From the NCBI RefSeq assembly GCF_000426065.1, contig NZ_KE384491.1, positions 62,001 through 126,000 of the forward strand: DNA of 64,000 bases. Direction: 5' to 3'. A program made the position numbers and the translations under genes. The notes beneath the pieces were generated by a model. The model searched no databases. It was given only the letters and a program-made list of their open reading frames with translations, and was not told where the DNA came from. Numbering within the stretch: position 1 is the stretch's first letter; the number at the start of each line of letters is the position of its first letter. Positions 35,877 to 49,074 of the stretch are shown one piece after another. This DNA is from Mycobacterium sp. URHD0025 (GTDB lineage: Bacteria > Actinomycetota > Actinomycetes > Mycobacteriales > Mycobacteriaceae).

Positions 35877-36459
35877 GGCTGTCCCTGATCGCGGATATGA
35901 CGTAATCGGCGCCGGTGAGCACGGTCAGCACCACTGCGGCCCACATGATCACCCACGCGACGTTCAGCCAGATGTCGGGCCAGGCATGCAGTGGCAGGAT
36001 GAACAGTCCGATGGCGACGGCCTGCACCAGGGTCTTGAGCTTGCCGCCGCGGCTCGCGGGGATGACACCGTGACGCAGCACCGCGAACCGCAGCACCGTG
36101 ATTCCGATCTCACGGGTCAGCACCACCGCGGTGATCCACCACGGCAGATCCCCGAGCATCGACAGGCCGATCAGCGCCGCCCCGATCAGCGCCTTGTCGG
36201 CGATCGGATCGGCCAGAGTGCCGAACTCGGTGATCATTCCGTAACTGCGGGCCAACGCCCCGTCGAAATGATCGGTGATCACGGCTACCGCGAACACCGC
36301 GAAAGCGGCGATCCGCCAGAAGCTTTCATGACCGTCACCGACGAACAAGAAGACGAGGAAGACCGGAACAAGCACCATTCGCACACCGGTGAGCACGTTG
36401 GCGAGGTTGGCCACGCGCGCACGCGGGACCACCGGATCGGTAGAAGGTTGGCCCGGCAC
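35854..36459 (-). CDS. pgsA: CDP-alcohol phosphatidyltransferase PgsA3-like
   Basis: This 201-residue integral membrane protein has the CDP-alcohol phosphotransferase signature: DHFDGALARSYG followed by GTLADPIADKAL, matching D-x2-D-G-x2-A-R-x8-G-x3-D-x3-D. It matches Rv2746c, the proposed phosphatidylglycerophosphate synthase of cardiolipin and phosphatidylglycerol synthesis. The GTG at 36459 gives a short Pro-rich cytosolic N-terminus before the first helix. It is divergent from argA with 42 bases between them. Confidence 0.93.
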   Translation of the reverse strand: MPGQPSTDPVVPRARVANLANVLTGVRMVLVPVFLVFLFVGDGHESFWRIAAFAVFAVAVITDHFDGALARSYGMITEFGTLADPIADKALIGAALIGLSMLGDLPWWITAVVLTREIGITVLRFAVLRHGVIPASRGGKLKTLVQAVAIGLFILPLHAWPDIWLNVAWVIMWAAVVLTVLTGADYVISAIRDSRGRSAAH

Positions 36460-36501
36460 CGCAACAGAATATCCGTTGCCGTAACCGATACTCTTGCGCC
36501 T

Positions 36502-37023
36502 GTGAACCCAGGCAGTGTCGAGGAGCGCAAACACCCTGTGGTGCGGCGCGCCCGCACGTCCGATGTACCGGCAATCAAGAACCTCGTCGATGTCTACGCG
36601 GGCAAGATCTTGCTGGAGAAAAACCTGGTGACGCTCTACGAGGCGGTCCAGGAATTCTGGGTGGCCGAACTGGACGGCGAACTCGTCGGATGCGGCGCGC
36701 TCCACGTGCTGTGGGCCGATCTCGGCGAGGTGCGCACAGTGGCGGTGCACCCCAAGGTCCGCGGTACGGGTGTCGGCCACGTGCTGGTCGAGCAGTTGCT
36801 CGACGTGGCCCGCGAGCTTCACCTGGGACGGATCTTCGTGCTGACCTTCGAGGTCGAATTCTTCGCCAAGCACGGTTTCGAGGAGATCGACGGCACGCCG
36901 GTCACCGCCGAGGTGTACGAGGAGATGTGCCGGTCGTATGACACCGGTGTGGCGGAATTCCTCGACCTGTCCTACGTCAAGCCCAACACGTTGGGCAACA
37001 CCCGGATGTTGTTGACGCTCTAG
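36502..37023 (+). CDS. argA: N-acetylglutamate synthase ArgA (short GNAT type)
   Basis: This 173-residue GNAT acetyltransferase matches the mycobacterial ArgA (Rv2747). It has KILLEKNLVTLYEAVQEFWVAE, the acetyl-CoA loop VHPKVRGTGVGHVLVEQLL, and a conserved C-terminus DLSYVKPNTLGNTRM. It acetylates glutamate in the first step of arginine synthesis. GTG 36502 is the best start because it aligns with the known N-terminus. A strong hairpin follows. Confidence 0.92.
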   Translation: MNPGSVEERKHPVVRRARTSDVPAIKNLVDVYAGKILLEKNLVTLYEAVQEFWVAELDGELVGCGALHVLWADLGEVRTVAVHPKVRGTGVGHVLVEQLLDVARELHLGRIFVLTFEVEFFAKHGFEEIDGTPVTAEVYEEMCRSYDTGVAEFLDLSYVKPNTLGNTRMLLTL

Positions 37024-37076
37024 GCGATTTGTGGAGTCTCACCCGTACCGGTCACGGTTGAGACTCCACAAGTCGC
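37024..37076. terminator. Strong bidirectional stem-loop terminator between argA and ftsK
   Basis: GCGATTTGTGGAGTCTCA (37024-37041) pairs with TGAGACTCCACAAGTCGC (37059-37076): 18 bases with one mismatch around a 17-base loop. It lies exactly between two convergent stop codons. Confidence 0.85.
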
Positions 37077-37079
37077 GGG

Positions 37080-39638
<2,559 letters not shown>

Positions 39639-39796
39639 GACCGCAAGCCTAGTCGCATATGCCCCACAACCACCATCTGCCACACGGGTCACAAGACGGT
39701 ATCGAATGACACTTAGCTATACGAACCGAATCTGGCCGGTTATCGCCTAGGGTGGACACTCGTCCAGTTCTGGCACTCATCGAGGAGCACTCCCCT

Positions 39797-40111
39797 ATGC
39801 CTGTTGTCGTCGTCGCCACCATGAAGGCCAAGCCCGAGTCCGTCGAAGCCGTGCGCGAGGCCTGCACAAACGCGGTCGCGGCCGTGCACGACGAGCCGGG
39901 ATGCCAGCTGTATTCGTTGCACGAGTCCGACGGCACCTTCGTGTTCGTCGAGCAGTGGGCCGACGCCGATGCACTGAAGGCACACAGCACCGCCCCGGCC
40001 ATCGGAGCCCTGTTCGGCTCCATCGGCGAGCTGCTCGACGGCGCTCCCGATATCAAGATGTTGCAACCGGTGGTCGCCGGAGACCCGGCCAAGGGCCAGC
40101 TGCGGGGCTGA
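39797..40111 (+). CDS. Antibiotic biosynthesis monooxygenase-like protein (Rv2749 type)
   Basis: This 104-residue ABM-domain protein has [15 protein letters not shown], a central [22 protein letters not shown] and [14 protein letters not shown], typical of the dimeric alpha+beta barrel fold. The ATG at 39797 follows GAGGAG. The substrate is unknown. It is divergent from ftsK and 31 bases before the SDR gene, so it is probably co-transcribed with it. Confidence 0.86.
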   Translation: MPVVVVATMKAKPESVEAVREACTNAVAAVHDEPGCQLYSLHESDGTFVFVEQWADADALKAHSTAPAIGALFGSIGELLDGAPDIKMLQPVVAGDPAKGQLRG

Positions 40112-40142
40112 TGAGCGCTTGCGCGAAGAGGAGATGGCAGAG

Positions 40143-40970
40143 ATGAGCAACGAGGCTCCCCTGGCCGGAAAGGTCGCCTTCATCACCGGCGCGGCACGCG
40201 GCCAGGGGCGGGCCGAGGCCCTGCGGCTGGCCGCCGACGGGGCTGACATCATCGCGATCGATCTGTGCGCCCAGATCGAGTCGGTGCCCTATCCCCTGGC
40301 CACCCCCGACGATCTGGCGGCCACGGTCAAGCTCGTCGAGGAGTCGGGGGCGCGCATCGTCGCCGCGCAAGTCGATGTGCGCGACGAGGAGGCTCTGCGA
40401 TCGGCGCTGCGGGCCGGAGTGGAACAGCTCGGCCGGCTCGACATCGTCGTCGCCAATGCCGGCATCGCCCCGATGCAGTCGGGCCCCGACGGCTGGCGCG
40501 ACGTCATCGATGTGAACCTCACGGGCGTACACCACACCGTCGAGGCGGCGATGCCGATCATGGTCGAGCAGGGTGACGGCGGGTCGATCGTCTTGATCAG
40601 CTCGGCAGCCGGCCTGATCGGCGTGGGCGGCGGCGATCGCGGATCACTCGGCTACACCGCCGCCAAGCACGGCGTGGTGGGATTGATGCGGGCGTACGCC
40701 AATTTCCTCGCGCCGCGCAGCATTCGGGTCAACTCGATCCACCCCACCGGCGTGGACACCCCGATGATCAACAACGAGTTCACCCGGTCATGGCTCAAAC
40801 ACGTCGCCGAGGAGCTCAACGCTCCAACCGATTTCGGCAACGCGCTGCCGGTGCAGGTGGTGCAGGTCGAGGACATCGCCAACGCGGTGGCCTGGCTGGT
40901 CTCCGATCAGGCGCGCTACGTCACCGGCGTGACACTTCCCGTGGATGCTGGCATCGTCAACAAACGATGA
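40143..40970 (+). CDS. Mycofactocin-type short-chain dehydrogenase
   Basis: This 275-residue SDR matches Rv2750. It has the cofactor loop TGAARGQG, the extended insertion [22 protein letters not shown] characteristic of mycofactocin-coupled SDRs (with NAD held for repeated turnover), NAGI, and the YTAAK active site. A mycofactocin redox link is family knowledge; no mycofactocin genes are in the window. ATG 40143 is preferred; upstream ATG at 40134 is also possible. It overlaps the methyltransferase start (ATGA). Confidence 0.9.
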   Translation: MSNEAPLAGKVAFITGAARGQGRAEALRLAADGADIIAIDLCAQIESVPYPLATPDDLAATVKLVEESGARIVAAQVDVRDEEALRSALRAGVEQLGRLDIVVANAGIAPMQSGPDGWRDVIDVNLTGVHHTVEAAMPIMVEQGDGGSIVLISSAAGLIGVGGGDRGSLGYTAAKHGVVGLMRAYANFLAPRSIRVNSIHPTGVDTPMINNEFTRSWLKHVAEELNAPTDFGNALPVQVVQVEDIANAVAWLVSDQARYVTGVTLPVDAGIVNKR

Positions 40971-41836
40971 GCAATCCCGTCGCCGCAACCGCAATCGGCC
41001 CGATGGTGCTGGCCGCCGTCGAGCAATACGAACCGGTGCGGCAACGGCTAGTCGACGACGACATGGCGTTGTCCTTTCTGCCGGCGGGGCTACGCGCGTT
41101 CACCCGGACCACACGGTGGTCGGTTGCCCGCAGGCTTCTGATCCAGGCCACCGAGCGCTCGGGTCCGGGGCTGTGGGCGAATCTGACCTGCCGCAAGCGT
41201 TATATCGGCGACAAGCTCACGCAGGCGTTGCCCAACATCGACGCCGTGGTGATTCTCGGTGCCGGTCTGGACACCAAGGGCTACCGGCTTGCCCGGCACA
41301 GCGCGATTCCGGTGTTCGAAGTGGACCTGCCGGTCAACATCGAGCGCAAACGTTCGGTGGTGCGCCGCGCCCTGGGAACCGTGCCGGACTCGGTGCACCT
41401 GGTGCCGGTGGATTTCGAGCACGATGACCTGGCCACCGAACTCGCGCGGCACGGCCACGTAGATGCTCATCGCACCTTTTTCGTCTGGGAAGGCGTGACG
41501 CAGTACCTCAGCGCCGACGGCGTCGCATCGACGTTCACGTTTCTTCGCTCGGCGGCACCGGGTAGCCGGCTGGCGTTCACGTACGTCCGCAGGGATTTCA
41601 TCGACGGCACCAACCGGTACGGAGCCGAATCCCTGTATCGACGGTTCCGCGTTCGGAGCCAGATCTGGCAGTTCGGCCTGGACCCGGACCAGGTTGCTCC
41701 GTTCATCGAGCCGTACGGCTGGCAGTTGATCGAGCAGGCCGGGCCCGATTACCTTACCGAGCACTACATTTCGCCGTCCGGCCGGAATCTGACCGCCTCC
41801 CAGGTGGAATGGTCGGCTTTCGCCGAAAAGCGCTAG
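40967..41836 (+). CDS. SAM-dependent methyltransferase (leucine carboxyl methyltransferase family)
   Basis: This 289-residue protein of the PPM-like methyltransferase family has [16 protein letters not shown] (SAM motif I), [12 protein letters not shown], and [16 protein letters not shown]. Mycobacterial members often methylate small lipophilic molecules; the substrate here is unknown. It is coupled to the SDR by a four-base overlap, and its stop overlaps the convergent haemoglobin stop. Confidence 0.9.
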   Translation: MSNPVAATAIGPMVLAAVEQYEPVRQRLVDDDMALSFLPAGLRAFTRTTRWSVARRLLIQATERSGPGLWANLTCRKRYIGDKLTQALPNIDAVVILGAGLDTKGYRLARHSAIPVFEVDLPVNIERKRSVVRRALGTVPDSVHLVPVDFEHDDLATELARHGHVDAHRTFFVWEGVTQYLSADGVASTFTFLRSAAPGSRLAFTYVRRDFIDGTNRYGAESLYRRFRVRSQIWQFGLDPDQVAPFIEPYGWQLIEQAGPDYLTEHYISPSGRNLTASQVEWSAFAEKR

Positions 41837-42240
41837 CAGGCGACCAGCGCGTCGAGTTCGGCGGCATCGGCACCGACCAGTCGACGGTGCATGGCCTTGG
41901 CGATGCGCCCCGCCTGTAGCTTGGCCCGCTCCGCGTGCGGACCTTCGAACAGCTCATCGACGGTGCCGGTCCACAACGTCAGCCACCGCACGAAATGCTC
42001 TGCCGACAATTGATGGCGGGCATGTAGTTCGCGGTGCACGGTCAGTGCGCTGCGCTGATAGAGCCCGGCACGGAACAGCACGGTCTCCCAGAAGTCGCAC
42101 ATGACGGGCAGATGGGATCGCAGGCCTTTGGCGCGCAGTTCGGAGAACGGTTCGGCGAGTACCGGATCGGTCAGCGCCTTGCTGTAGAAGCGCCACAGCA
42201 GCAGCTCGACATCGTCGTGCCCAGATAGGTCGTCAGCCAT
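41833..42240 (-). CDS. Group III truncated haemoglobin
   Basis: This 135-residue protein has the trHb3 pattern: LLWRFYSKALTDPVLAEPFSE, the distal region PVMCDFWETVLFRAGLYQ, and the proximal haem His in LSAEHFVRWLTLW. Such haemoglobins are thought to bind O2 or NO or take part in redox reactions; the exact role is not settled. It is divergent from the Cys-containing HTH regulator gene across 68 bases that hold a palindrome, so shared control is likely. Confidence 0.9.
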   Translation of the reverse strand: MADDLSGHDDVELLLWRFYSKALTDPVLAEPFSELRAKGLRSHLPVMCDFWETVLFRAGLYQRSALTVHRELHARHQLSAEHFVRWLTLWTGTVDELFEGPHAERAKLQAGRIAKAMHRRLVGADAAELDALVAC

Positions 42241-42279
42241 GGACAGGCCCCTTTCCGAGTTGGCGCCGCCCCTAGTTTC

Positions 42280-42296
42280 TACAACTTGGAGTTGTA
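42280..42296. promoter_or_regulatory. Palindromic operator between the truncated haemoglobin and HTH regulator genes
   Basis: TACAACT (42280-42286) and AGTTGTA (42290-42296) form a perfect 7-base inverted repeat with a 3-base spacer. Weaker flanking symmetry (CTAG-TTT on the left and AAACTCTAG on the right) extends the dyad. It sits 13 bases before the regulator ATG and 40 bases before the haemoglobin start, an ideal site for control of both. Confidence 0.7.
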
Positions 42297-42308
42297 TAAA
42301 CTCTAGCC

Positions 42309-42932
42309 ATGATCGCCGCGATCGGGAAGCGCCGAGTTGACGTGCTCGGCACGTTGAAGGCCTCGGCGACGCCGATGACCATCGCGCAGATCGCCGCCGA
42401 ACTCGCGGTCCACGCCAACACCGTGCGGTTTCACCTCGAACACCTCGAGGCCGGCGGTCAGGTGGAGCGTGTCCAACCTCACCACCGCGGCCCCGGGCGT
42501 CCTCCGCAGCGGTACCGGGCGGTGCGCCGGATGGACCCGACCGGGCCGGCCCAGTACCGGATGCTGGCAGAGATCCTCGCCAGTGGATTGGCCGCCGACG
42601 ACGATCCCGCCGCCAGGGCACGGGAGATGGGGCGCGCCTGGGGACGCACGCTGCCGCGCCCGGCTGCCGACTCCCCTGTTGACGCCCTCGTGCAGACGCT
42701 CGATGAGATCGGCTTCGCGCCGGAGCCACCCGACGACGACCAACTCCGTTTGCGCCACTGCCCGTTTCTCGAACTCGCCCAGACCCGTGCCTCCGTCGTG
42801 TGTCCCATCCACCTGGGGTTGATGCAGGGAGCGTTGGAAAGCTGGCAGGCACCCGTCGCAGTCGAGCGGCTCGACGCGTTCGTCGAACCGGACCTGTGCG
42901 TGGCCCGCTTGGGCCCGAGGGGAGATTCATGA
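42309..42932 (+). CDS. HTH regulator with a candidate Fe-S site (SufR-like)
   Basis: This 207-residue regulator has an N-terminal winged HTH (residues 5-70, PMTIAQIAAELAVHANTVRFHL). Its C-terminal domain contains HCPFLELAQTRASVVCPIHLGL with Cys151 and Cys165, plus Cys197 near the end. The layout resembles SufR-type Fe-S or NO/redox-sensing repressors. It lies beside its likely operator and divergent from truncated haemoglobin III, and overlaps the downstream membrane gene start (ATGA). A redox or NO signal is inferred. Confidence 0.82.
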   Translation: MIAAIGKRRVDVLGTLKASATPMTIAQIAAELAVHANTVRFHLEHLEAGGQVERVQPHHRGPGRPPQRYRAVRRMDPTGPAQYRMLAEILASGLAADDDPAARAREMGRAWGRTLPRPAADSPVDALVQTLDEIGFAPEPPDDDQLRLRHCPFLELAQTRASVVCPIHLGLMQGALESWQAPVAVERLDAFVEPDLCVARLGPRGDS

Positions 42933-43369
42933 TGAATGTCGGTCTGGCTGTCGCGATCGCCGTCGCCTTCTGCTGGCTGGGCATGGTGCTGGCGATATCG
43001 TTCATCGAAGCGCCACTGAAGTTCCGCGCGCCGGGTGTGACGTTGCAGATAGGACTCGGCATCGGGCGCAGGGTTTTTCGTGCGCTCAACACCGTGGAAA
43101 CCGCGTTCGCCGTCGTCATCATCGTGGCTCTCGCCCTGCACCGCCCGTCGGGGGCAACGATCGCCGCCTTCGCGATTGCCGTCGTGGCACTGGCCGTACA
43201 ACTGATCGCCGTGCGGCCCAAGCTGACTCAGCGCTCGAACGCCGTGCTGGCCACCGCTCCGGGACAGGAAGCAGAGGGGCGGTCGCAGGCGCACTACGTC
43301 TACGTCGCGTTCGAGCTCATCAAAGTCGTGGCCCTGCTGACCGGCGGGGTCCTGCTACTTGCCGGCTGA
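42929..43369 (+). CDS. Small polytopic membrane protein
   Basis: The 146-residue protein has about four hydrophobic segments (residues 2-24, 50-70, 76-96 and 123-143), with AISFIEAPLKFRAPGVTLQIGLGIGR after the first. It starts at ATG 42929, overlapping the regulator stop, so the two are co-translated. Function unknown. The link to the haemoglobin/regulator pair suggests a redox- or gas-related membrane role. Confidence 0.75.
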   Translation: MMNVGLAVAIAVAFCWLGMVLAISFIEAPLKFRAPGVTLQIGLGIGRRVFRALNTVETAFAVVIIVALALHRPSGATIAAFAIAVVALAVQLIAVRPKLTQRSNAVLATAPGQEAEGRSQAHYVYVAFELIKVVALLTGGVLLLAG

Positions 43370-43374
43370 CTCCA

Positions 43375-43393
43375 GACTCGGCACCGCCGAGTC
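43375..43393. terminator. Stem-loop between the membrane gene and rnj
   Basis: GACTCGGC (43375-43382) and GCCGAGTC (43386-43393) form a perfect 8-base stem with a 3-base loop between two convergent genes. Confidence 0.65.
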
Positions 43394-43412
43394 GGCCAGT
43401 GCACCAATCCGG

Positions 43413-45088
43413 CTAGATCTCGATGACGGTCGGAACGATCATCGGCTGGCGCCGGTAGGTCTCGCCCACCCACTTGCCGACGGTGCGCCGGACCGCTTGG
43501 GCGATCCGGGCCGGATCCGTGATGTTATCCGCGGCAAGGCTTTCCAGCTCCCGCTCAACGTTGCGGGCCACCGGTTCCAGCGCCTTGGGATCTTCGGAGA
43601 ATCCGCGGGAATACAGGTGGGCCGGCGCGGCGGGCTTTCCGGTCTCACGGTGCACCACCACCGTCACCGCCACGAATCCCGAAGTCAGGATCAGGCGTTC
43701 GCCGAGGGTGGCATCACCGACATCGCCCGTGATCAACCCGTCCACGAACATCTTGCCGACGGTCACCGCACCGGCGATCGAAGCCTTACCTGCCACCAGG
43801 TCGACACTCACGCCGTTCTCGGCAAGCACGATGTTCTCCGGCGGCACCCCGGTGCTCGCGGCCAGTGCCGCGTTGGCGCGCATGTGACGCCAGGTGCCGT
43901 GCACCGGCATCACGTTGCGCGGGCGCACCCCGTTGTAGAGGAACAGCAGCTCCCCCGCGTAGGCGTGGCCGGAAACGTGTACGCGCGCTTGAGCATTGGT
44001 GACCACACGGGCACCGATCTTGGCCAGCGCGTCGATGACACCGTAGACCGCCTCCTCATTGCCCGGGATCAGTGAGGAGGACAGGATGATCAGATCGCCA
44101 GCGGTCAGCGTGATGCTGCGATGTTCGCCGCGCGACATCCGCGACAGCGCTGCCATCGGCTCGCCCTGCGTGCCGGTGGTGATCAGCACGACCTTCTCGG
44201 CCGGCATCATCTCGGCCGCGCCGATGTCGAGGATGTCGGAATCGGCCACCCGCAGGTAGCCCAACTCGCGGGCGATGCCCATGTTGCGCACCATCGAGCG
44301 TCCGACGAACGACACCCGCCGGCCCAGCGCCACCGCGGCGTCCACGATCTGTTGTACGCGATCGACATTCGACGCGAAACAGGCGACGATCACCCGGCCC
44401 TCGGCCCCACGGATCAGCCGGTGCAGCGTCGGGCCGACCTCGGTCTCCGACGGACTGACGCCGGGGTGTTCGGAATTGGTCGAGTCACACAGGAACAGGT
44501 CGACGCCGGCGTCACCGAGCCGCGACATACCCGGCAGGTCGGTCGGGCGTCCGTCGAGCGGCTGCTGGTCGAGCTTGATGTCGCCGGTGTGCAGCACGGT
44601 GCCGGCACCGGTGTGAATCGCCACGGCCAGGCAGCCCGGGATCGAGTGGTTGACTGCGAAGTACTCGCATTCGAAGACGCCGTGCTGGCTGCTCTGCCGT
44701 TCGGCGACCTCGACGAACACCGGCTTGATGCGGTGCTCCCGGCACTTCTCCCGAATCAGTGCGATGGTGAACTTCGAGCCGACCACCGGGATGTCGGGGC
44801 GCAGCTTGAGCAGGAACGGAATCGCGCCGATGTGGTCTTCATGGGCGTGGGTGACGACGAGCGCTTCGACATCGTCGAGCCGGTGCTCGACGTGGCGCAG
44901 GTCCGGCAGGATCAGATCGACCCCGGGTTCGTCATGTCCGGGGAAGAGCACCCCGCAGTCCACGATGAGCAACCTGCCGAGGTGCTCGAAGACCGTCATG
45001 TTGCGGCCGATTTCGCTGATTCCGCCCAGCGCGGTGACTCGCAGACCGCCGGGGGCCAGTGGCTTGGGGGGCGCGAGTTCGGTGCTCA

Positions 45089-45089
<1 letters not shown>
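43413..45089 (-). CDS. rnj: Ribonuclease J
   Basis: This 558-residue metallo-beta-lactamase RNase (beta-CASP family) has the zinc motif THAHEDHIG, VVGSKFTIALIREKC, LFLCDSTNSEHPG, and the beta-CASP core with RVIVACFASNVDRVQQIV. It acts as a 5'-3' exonuclease and endonuclease in rRNA maturation and mRNA decay. The GTG at 45089 overlaps the dapA stop by one base (TAGTG), giving tight coupling with dapA. Confidence 0.95.
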
Positions 45090-46000
<911 letters not shown>

Positions 46001-46048
46001 TTACCCGGTGGTCTCAAGCCTCCGTCGCGGTGTTGACCGGCCACTCCG

Positions 46049-46801
46049 TCAAGCCTCCGTGGCCAAAGGCGACGTAGCCACCTCACTACCATCCGCCAGC
46101 GTCGAAATCTCGAAATCAGAGAACACCGCCGGAGCCGCCTCGACGAGCTCACGAAGGCAGGCGATCGCCAGCCTGCGGATCTCCACATCGGCGTGTTCGC
46201 TGGCCCGCATCGCGATGAAATGGCGCCAGGCGCGGTAGTTGCCCGTGACCACGATTCGCGTCTCGGTGGCATTGGGCAGCACCGCGCGGGCAGCCTGTCG
46301 GGCCTGCTTACGCCGCAGAACCGCATTGGGCTGGTCGGCGAACTTGGCCTCCAGACGAGCCAGCAACTCGATGTAGGTGGCGCGGCTGGCGTCGGCAGCG
46401 GCGGTGAAGATCTCCACCAGCTCCGGGTCGTCTTCGAACCCCGGCGGAACCACCACCTCGGCGTCGTTCTCGGGTACGTAGCGCTGCGACAGCTGTGAGT
46501 AGGAGAAGTGCCGGTGCCGGATCAGCTCATGGGTCGCCGATCGGGAGATGCCGCTGATGTAGAAGGACACCGAGGCGTGTTCGAGCACTGAGAAGTGTCC
46601 GACGTCGATGATGTGGCGGATGTAGCCCGCATTGGTCGCCGTCTTGGGGTTGGGCTTCGACCAGCTCTGGTAGCAGGCCCGGCCGGCGAACTCGGTGAGC
46701 GCAGGTCCCCCGTCGGCATCGGTGCTCCACGGCACATCAGGCGGTGCCTGGAACTCGGTCTTGGCGATCAGCTGCACGCGCAGCGGCGCGATCTCGGCCA
46801 C
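46049..46801 (-). CDS. thyX: Flavin-dependent thymidylate synthase ThyX
   Basis: ThyX (250 residues) makes dTMP with FAD and NADPH. The signature [11 protein letters not shown] (Arg95 to Ser105) matches the ThyX motif RHR-x7-S. It is the first gene of the leftward thyX-dapA-rnj run. A classical ThyA is also in the window (59600), so both systems coexist, as in M. tuberculosis. Confidence 0.96.
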   Translation of the reverse strand: MAEIAPLRVQLIAKTEFQAPPDVPWSTDADGGPALTEFAGRACYQSWSKPNPKTATNAGYIRHIIDVGHFSVLEHASVSFYISGISRSATHELIRHRHFSYSQLSQRYVPENDAEVVVPPGFEDDPELVEIFTAAADASRATYIELLARLEAKFADQPNAVLRRKQARQAARAVLPNATETRIVVTGNYRAWRHFIAMRASEHADVEIRRLAIACLRELVEAAPAVFSDFEISTLADGSEVATSPLATEA

Positions 46802-46903
46802 GGACTCACCTTACTGTCGGCCTTCCAGGCATCCGCGCTTCAGACTCGCGGCGGACAGAATTGCCGCAATCGGCCTACTCGACGCCGACCTAGGCTTGCC
46901 CAT

Positions 46904-47866
46904 GTGAACCGGGGGTGGGCGGCGCTGTCCGCAGTGACATTGCTGGCCGCGGGTTGCTCGACTGCGACGGGTCCAACCACAGCACCGTCGACCACCACGT
47001 CAGTGCCGGCGGCGCTGTCCCGCGAGAAAGCCATCGCGTGGGCTCGTGGCATCGACCCGTGTGCGTTGATCGGCCCCGACCGGCTGGCGTCGCTCGGCAC
47101 CGTCAAAGCGGTCGGCACATCGTCGAATTCGACGTCGTGCGAGGCGCTTGTCGACGACGGCACCCCACGTGGCATCGACGTCAGTTGGTCGATCGCCTTC
47201 AGCCCGAACGATTTCCTCACCTCGTCGGTCGGCACGCTCGAAGACATCGACGGTCGCAAGGCCCGGCGAGCAGATCCTGCATCGGCCTTCGCACCCGACA
47301 TGCGGAACCAGCTCGTCGAAAGCGCTTGCACTTACGACGTGGCGTTCGAGAACGAGATCGCCGTGCGGATGCGAGTGTCGATGGAGCGGGATCGCGACGC
47401 GTGCGCAACCGCCGAACCGCTGGCGCGTGCCGTGATCTCCGAGTGGCCCGATCAGCCCCGGCAGGGCAGTTCCCCGAACACGACCGTCACCGTCCTCACC
47501 GACGCTTCGCCGTGCGCGGTGGTGCCTGAGCTGCAGAAGTTCCGGAAGGTGGCTTTTGACTGGAAGGACCAGTCCCTCACTTCGTGCTTCTTCACTGTCG
47601 ACGGAGTCGACATCTTGCTGACATTCGCCTACCAGGCACGCGAACTCGTCAGCACCGGGGCAGATCCGACGAAATTCGCGAACTACGACGGCTACCGCAA
47701 GGTGCACGAGGAGACGACTTTTGCCGGGGCGATCGTGGGTGACGAGTTCGACGGTGTCGACGCGGGCCGCGTCGGTCGACTTGTCCCCGTCGTGGAGATC
47801 AACGGCGACAGCACCCCAATCGTCTCCGATGTCATGGCAGCGACGCTGAAGCAACTTCCGATCTGA
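46904..47866 (+). CDS. DUF3558-like lipoprotein
   Basis: The 320-residue protein has a lipoprotein signal peptide with the lipobox LLAAGCS, acylated Cys18, followed by a Thr/Pro-rich linker. The fold has two similar halves: the first opens with IDPCALIGPDRLASLG and has a second Cys in SNSTSCEALVDDG; the second opens with ASPCAVVPELQKFRK and has SLTSCFFTVDGV. This disulfide-rich repeat is typical of DUF3558-type mycobacterial lipoproteins. The GTG at 46904 is the start; an ATG two bases earlier hits a stop. Surface-exposed, function unknown. Confidence 0.75.
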   Translation: MNRGWAALSAVTLLAAGCSTATGPTTAPSTTTSVPAALSREKAIAWARGIDPCALIGPDRLASLGTVKAVGTSSNSTSCEALVDDGTPRGIDVSWSIAFSPNDFLTSSVGTLEDIDGRKARRADPASAFAPDMRNQLVESACTYDVAFENEIAVRMRVSMERDRDACATAEPLARAVISEWPDQPRQGSSPNTTVTVLTDASPCAVVPELQKFRKVAFDWKDQSLTSCFFTVDGVDILLTFAYQARELVSTGADPTKFANYDGYRKVHEETTFAGAIVGDEFDGVDAGRVGRLVPVVEINGDSTPIVSDVMAATLKQLPI

Positions 47867-48037
47867 CCTGAGCATCGCTGACGCACCGGTTTCTACCTCC
47901 GGGCTGTTGCTCGGCCGAGACGACAACCCTGCTGCAGAAATCGGCCACCATTTACCCGAACCGCAGAAGTCACGCTCCTACAATCGCCTGATGCTCAGCG
48001 CCGTCCCGTTCGCACCGATACGCCAGCGCGGTTCGCA

Positions 48038-48904
48038 GTGCTGATCGGTGTGGCCGCCGCACTCCTCGCGTGCCTCGGTTACGGCACAGCCTCGGTTCTG
48101 CAGTCGTTTGCCGCGGGACATTCCGGAGCTCCTCCGCAGACCGCCGAGAACGGCCCCACGCTGCGGTCGACTATCACTGCGATGCTGGCTCCGATCTTCA
48201 TCGCGGGCATGGCGCTCGACCTTCTCGGTTTCGGGGGCAGCCTGGTATCGGCGCGGCTGATTCCGCTGTTCCTGTCACAGACCATCATCAGCGCCAATCT
48301 GGTGGTGACCGCGGTGTTGAGCATCTTCGTGCTCCACGCCCGGCTGCATCGGCGTGACTGGACAGCGATCGCCATAGTACTTGTGGCGCTGTGCATCCTG
48401 GGCGCTACCGCCGGCCGCCTCGGCGACCGGGACCCGGGTGCGGTGATGCATTGGGGCGTCCTCGTGGTGTCCGCGATCATCCTGGGCCTGGGTGCCGCGC
48501 TGGTCCGGCTGCTCGGCAGGAATGCCGCCGTGCCGGCCGGCCTCATCGCCGGGGTGCTCTACGGGGCTATGGCCGTCGCTGTTCGCGTCGTCGACGGTCT
48601 CGAGCCCCTCGACGTGGGTGTGCTGATCGCGGACCCGGCGTTGTGGGCCATTCTGGTCGCTGGTCTGGGCGGGTTCTATCTGTTCACCGTGGCCTTGCAG
48701 GTCGGGTCGGTGAACGGGGTCGCGGCGGCGTTGGTGGTCGGCGAAACCGTCATCCCAGGGATCGTGGGTGTGGTTCTGCTGGGTGACGTTTCACGCCCCG
48801 GCTACGGCTGGCTGGTGGTCATCGCCTTCATCGCGGCGGTGGGCGGTGCGGTCGCGATCGCCGTGTCCAGCGCGGCCGAGTACGAGCGCGCTCAGATTTC
48901 CTGA
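48038..48904 (+). CDS. DMT-like ten-helix membrane transporter
   Basis: The 288-residue protein has about nine or ten hydrophobic segments, as in drug/metabolite transporter (EamA-like) proteins. A duplicated organisation shows in LVVTAVLSIFVLHARLHRRDWTAI and VVGETVIPGIVGVVLLGDVSRPGYGW. The start is GTG at 48038. Substrate unknown. It stands alone, with about 170 bases on each side holding no other gene I can see. Confidence 0.78.
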   Translation: MLIGVAAALLACLGYGTASVLQSFAAGHSGAPPQTAENGPTLRSTITAMLAPIFIAGMALDLLGFGGSLVSARLIPLFLSQTIISANLVVTAVLSIFVLHARLHRRDWTAIAIVLVALCILGATAGRLGDRDPGAVMHWGVLVVSAIILGLGAALVRLLGRNAAVPAGLIAGVLYGAMAVAVRVVDGLEPLDVGVLIADPALWAILVAGLGGFYLFTVALQVGSVNGVAAALVVGETVIPGIVGVVLLGDVSRPGYGWLVVIAFIAAVGGAVAIAVSSAAEYERAQIS

Positions 48905-49074
48905 CGAGCCCGGGACTGCACGGCCCCGAGCGACACGACCATCTCGTCGCGCGTCACGTCCCCTGATCGGCCGATCCGGAGTTGGTACTCCCAGCAGGCC
49001 GATCGGTGGACAGACACCGAAGTCGGGTCGACCGAAGATTGCAGTCACACAGTCCGATCATGAAAGGAGCGGCC

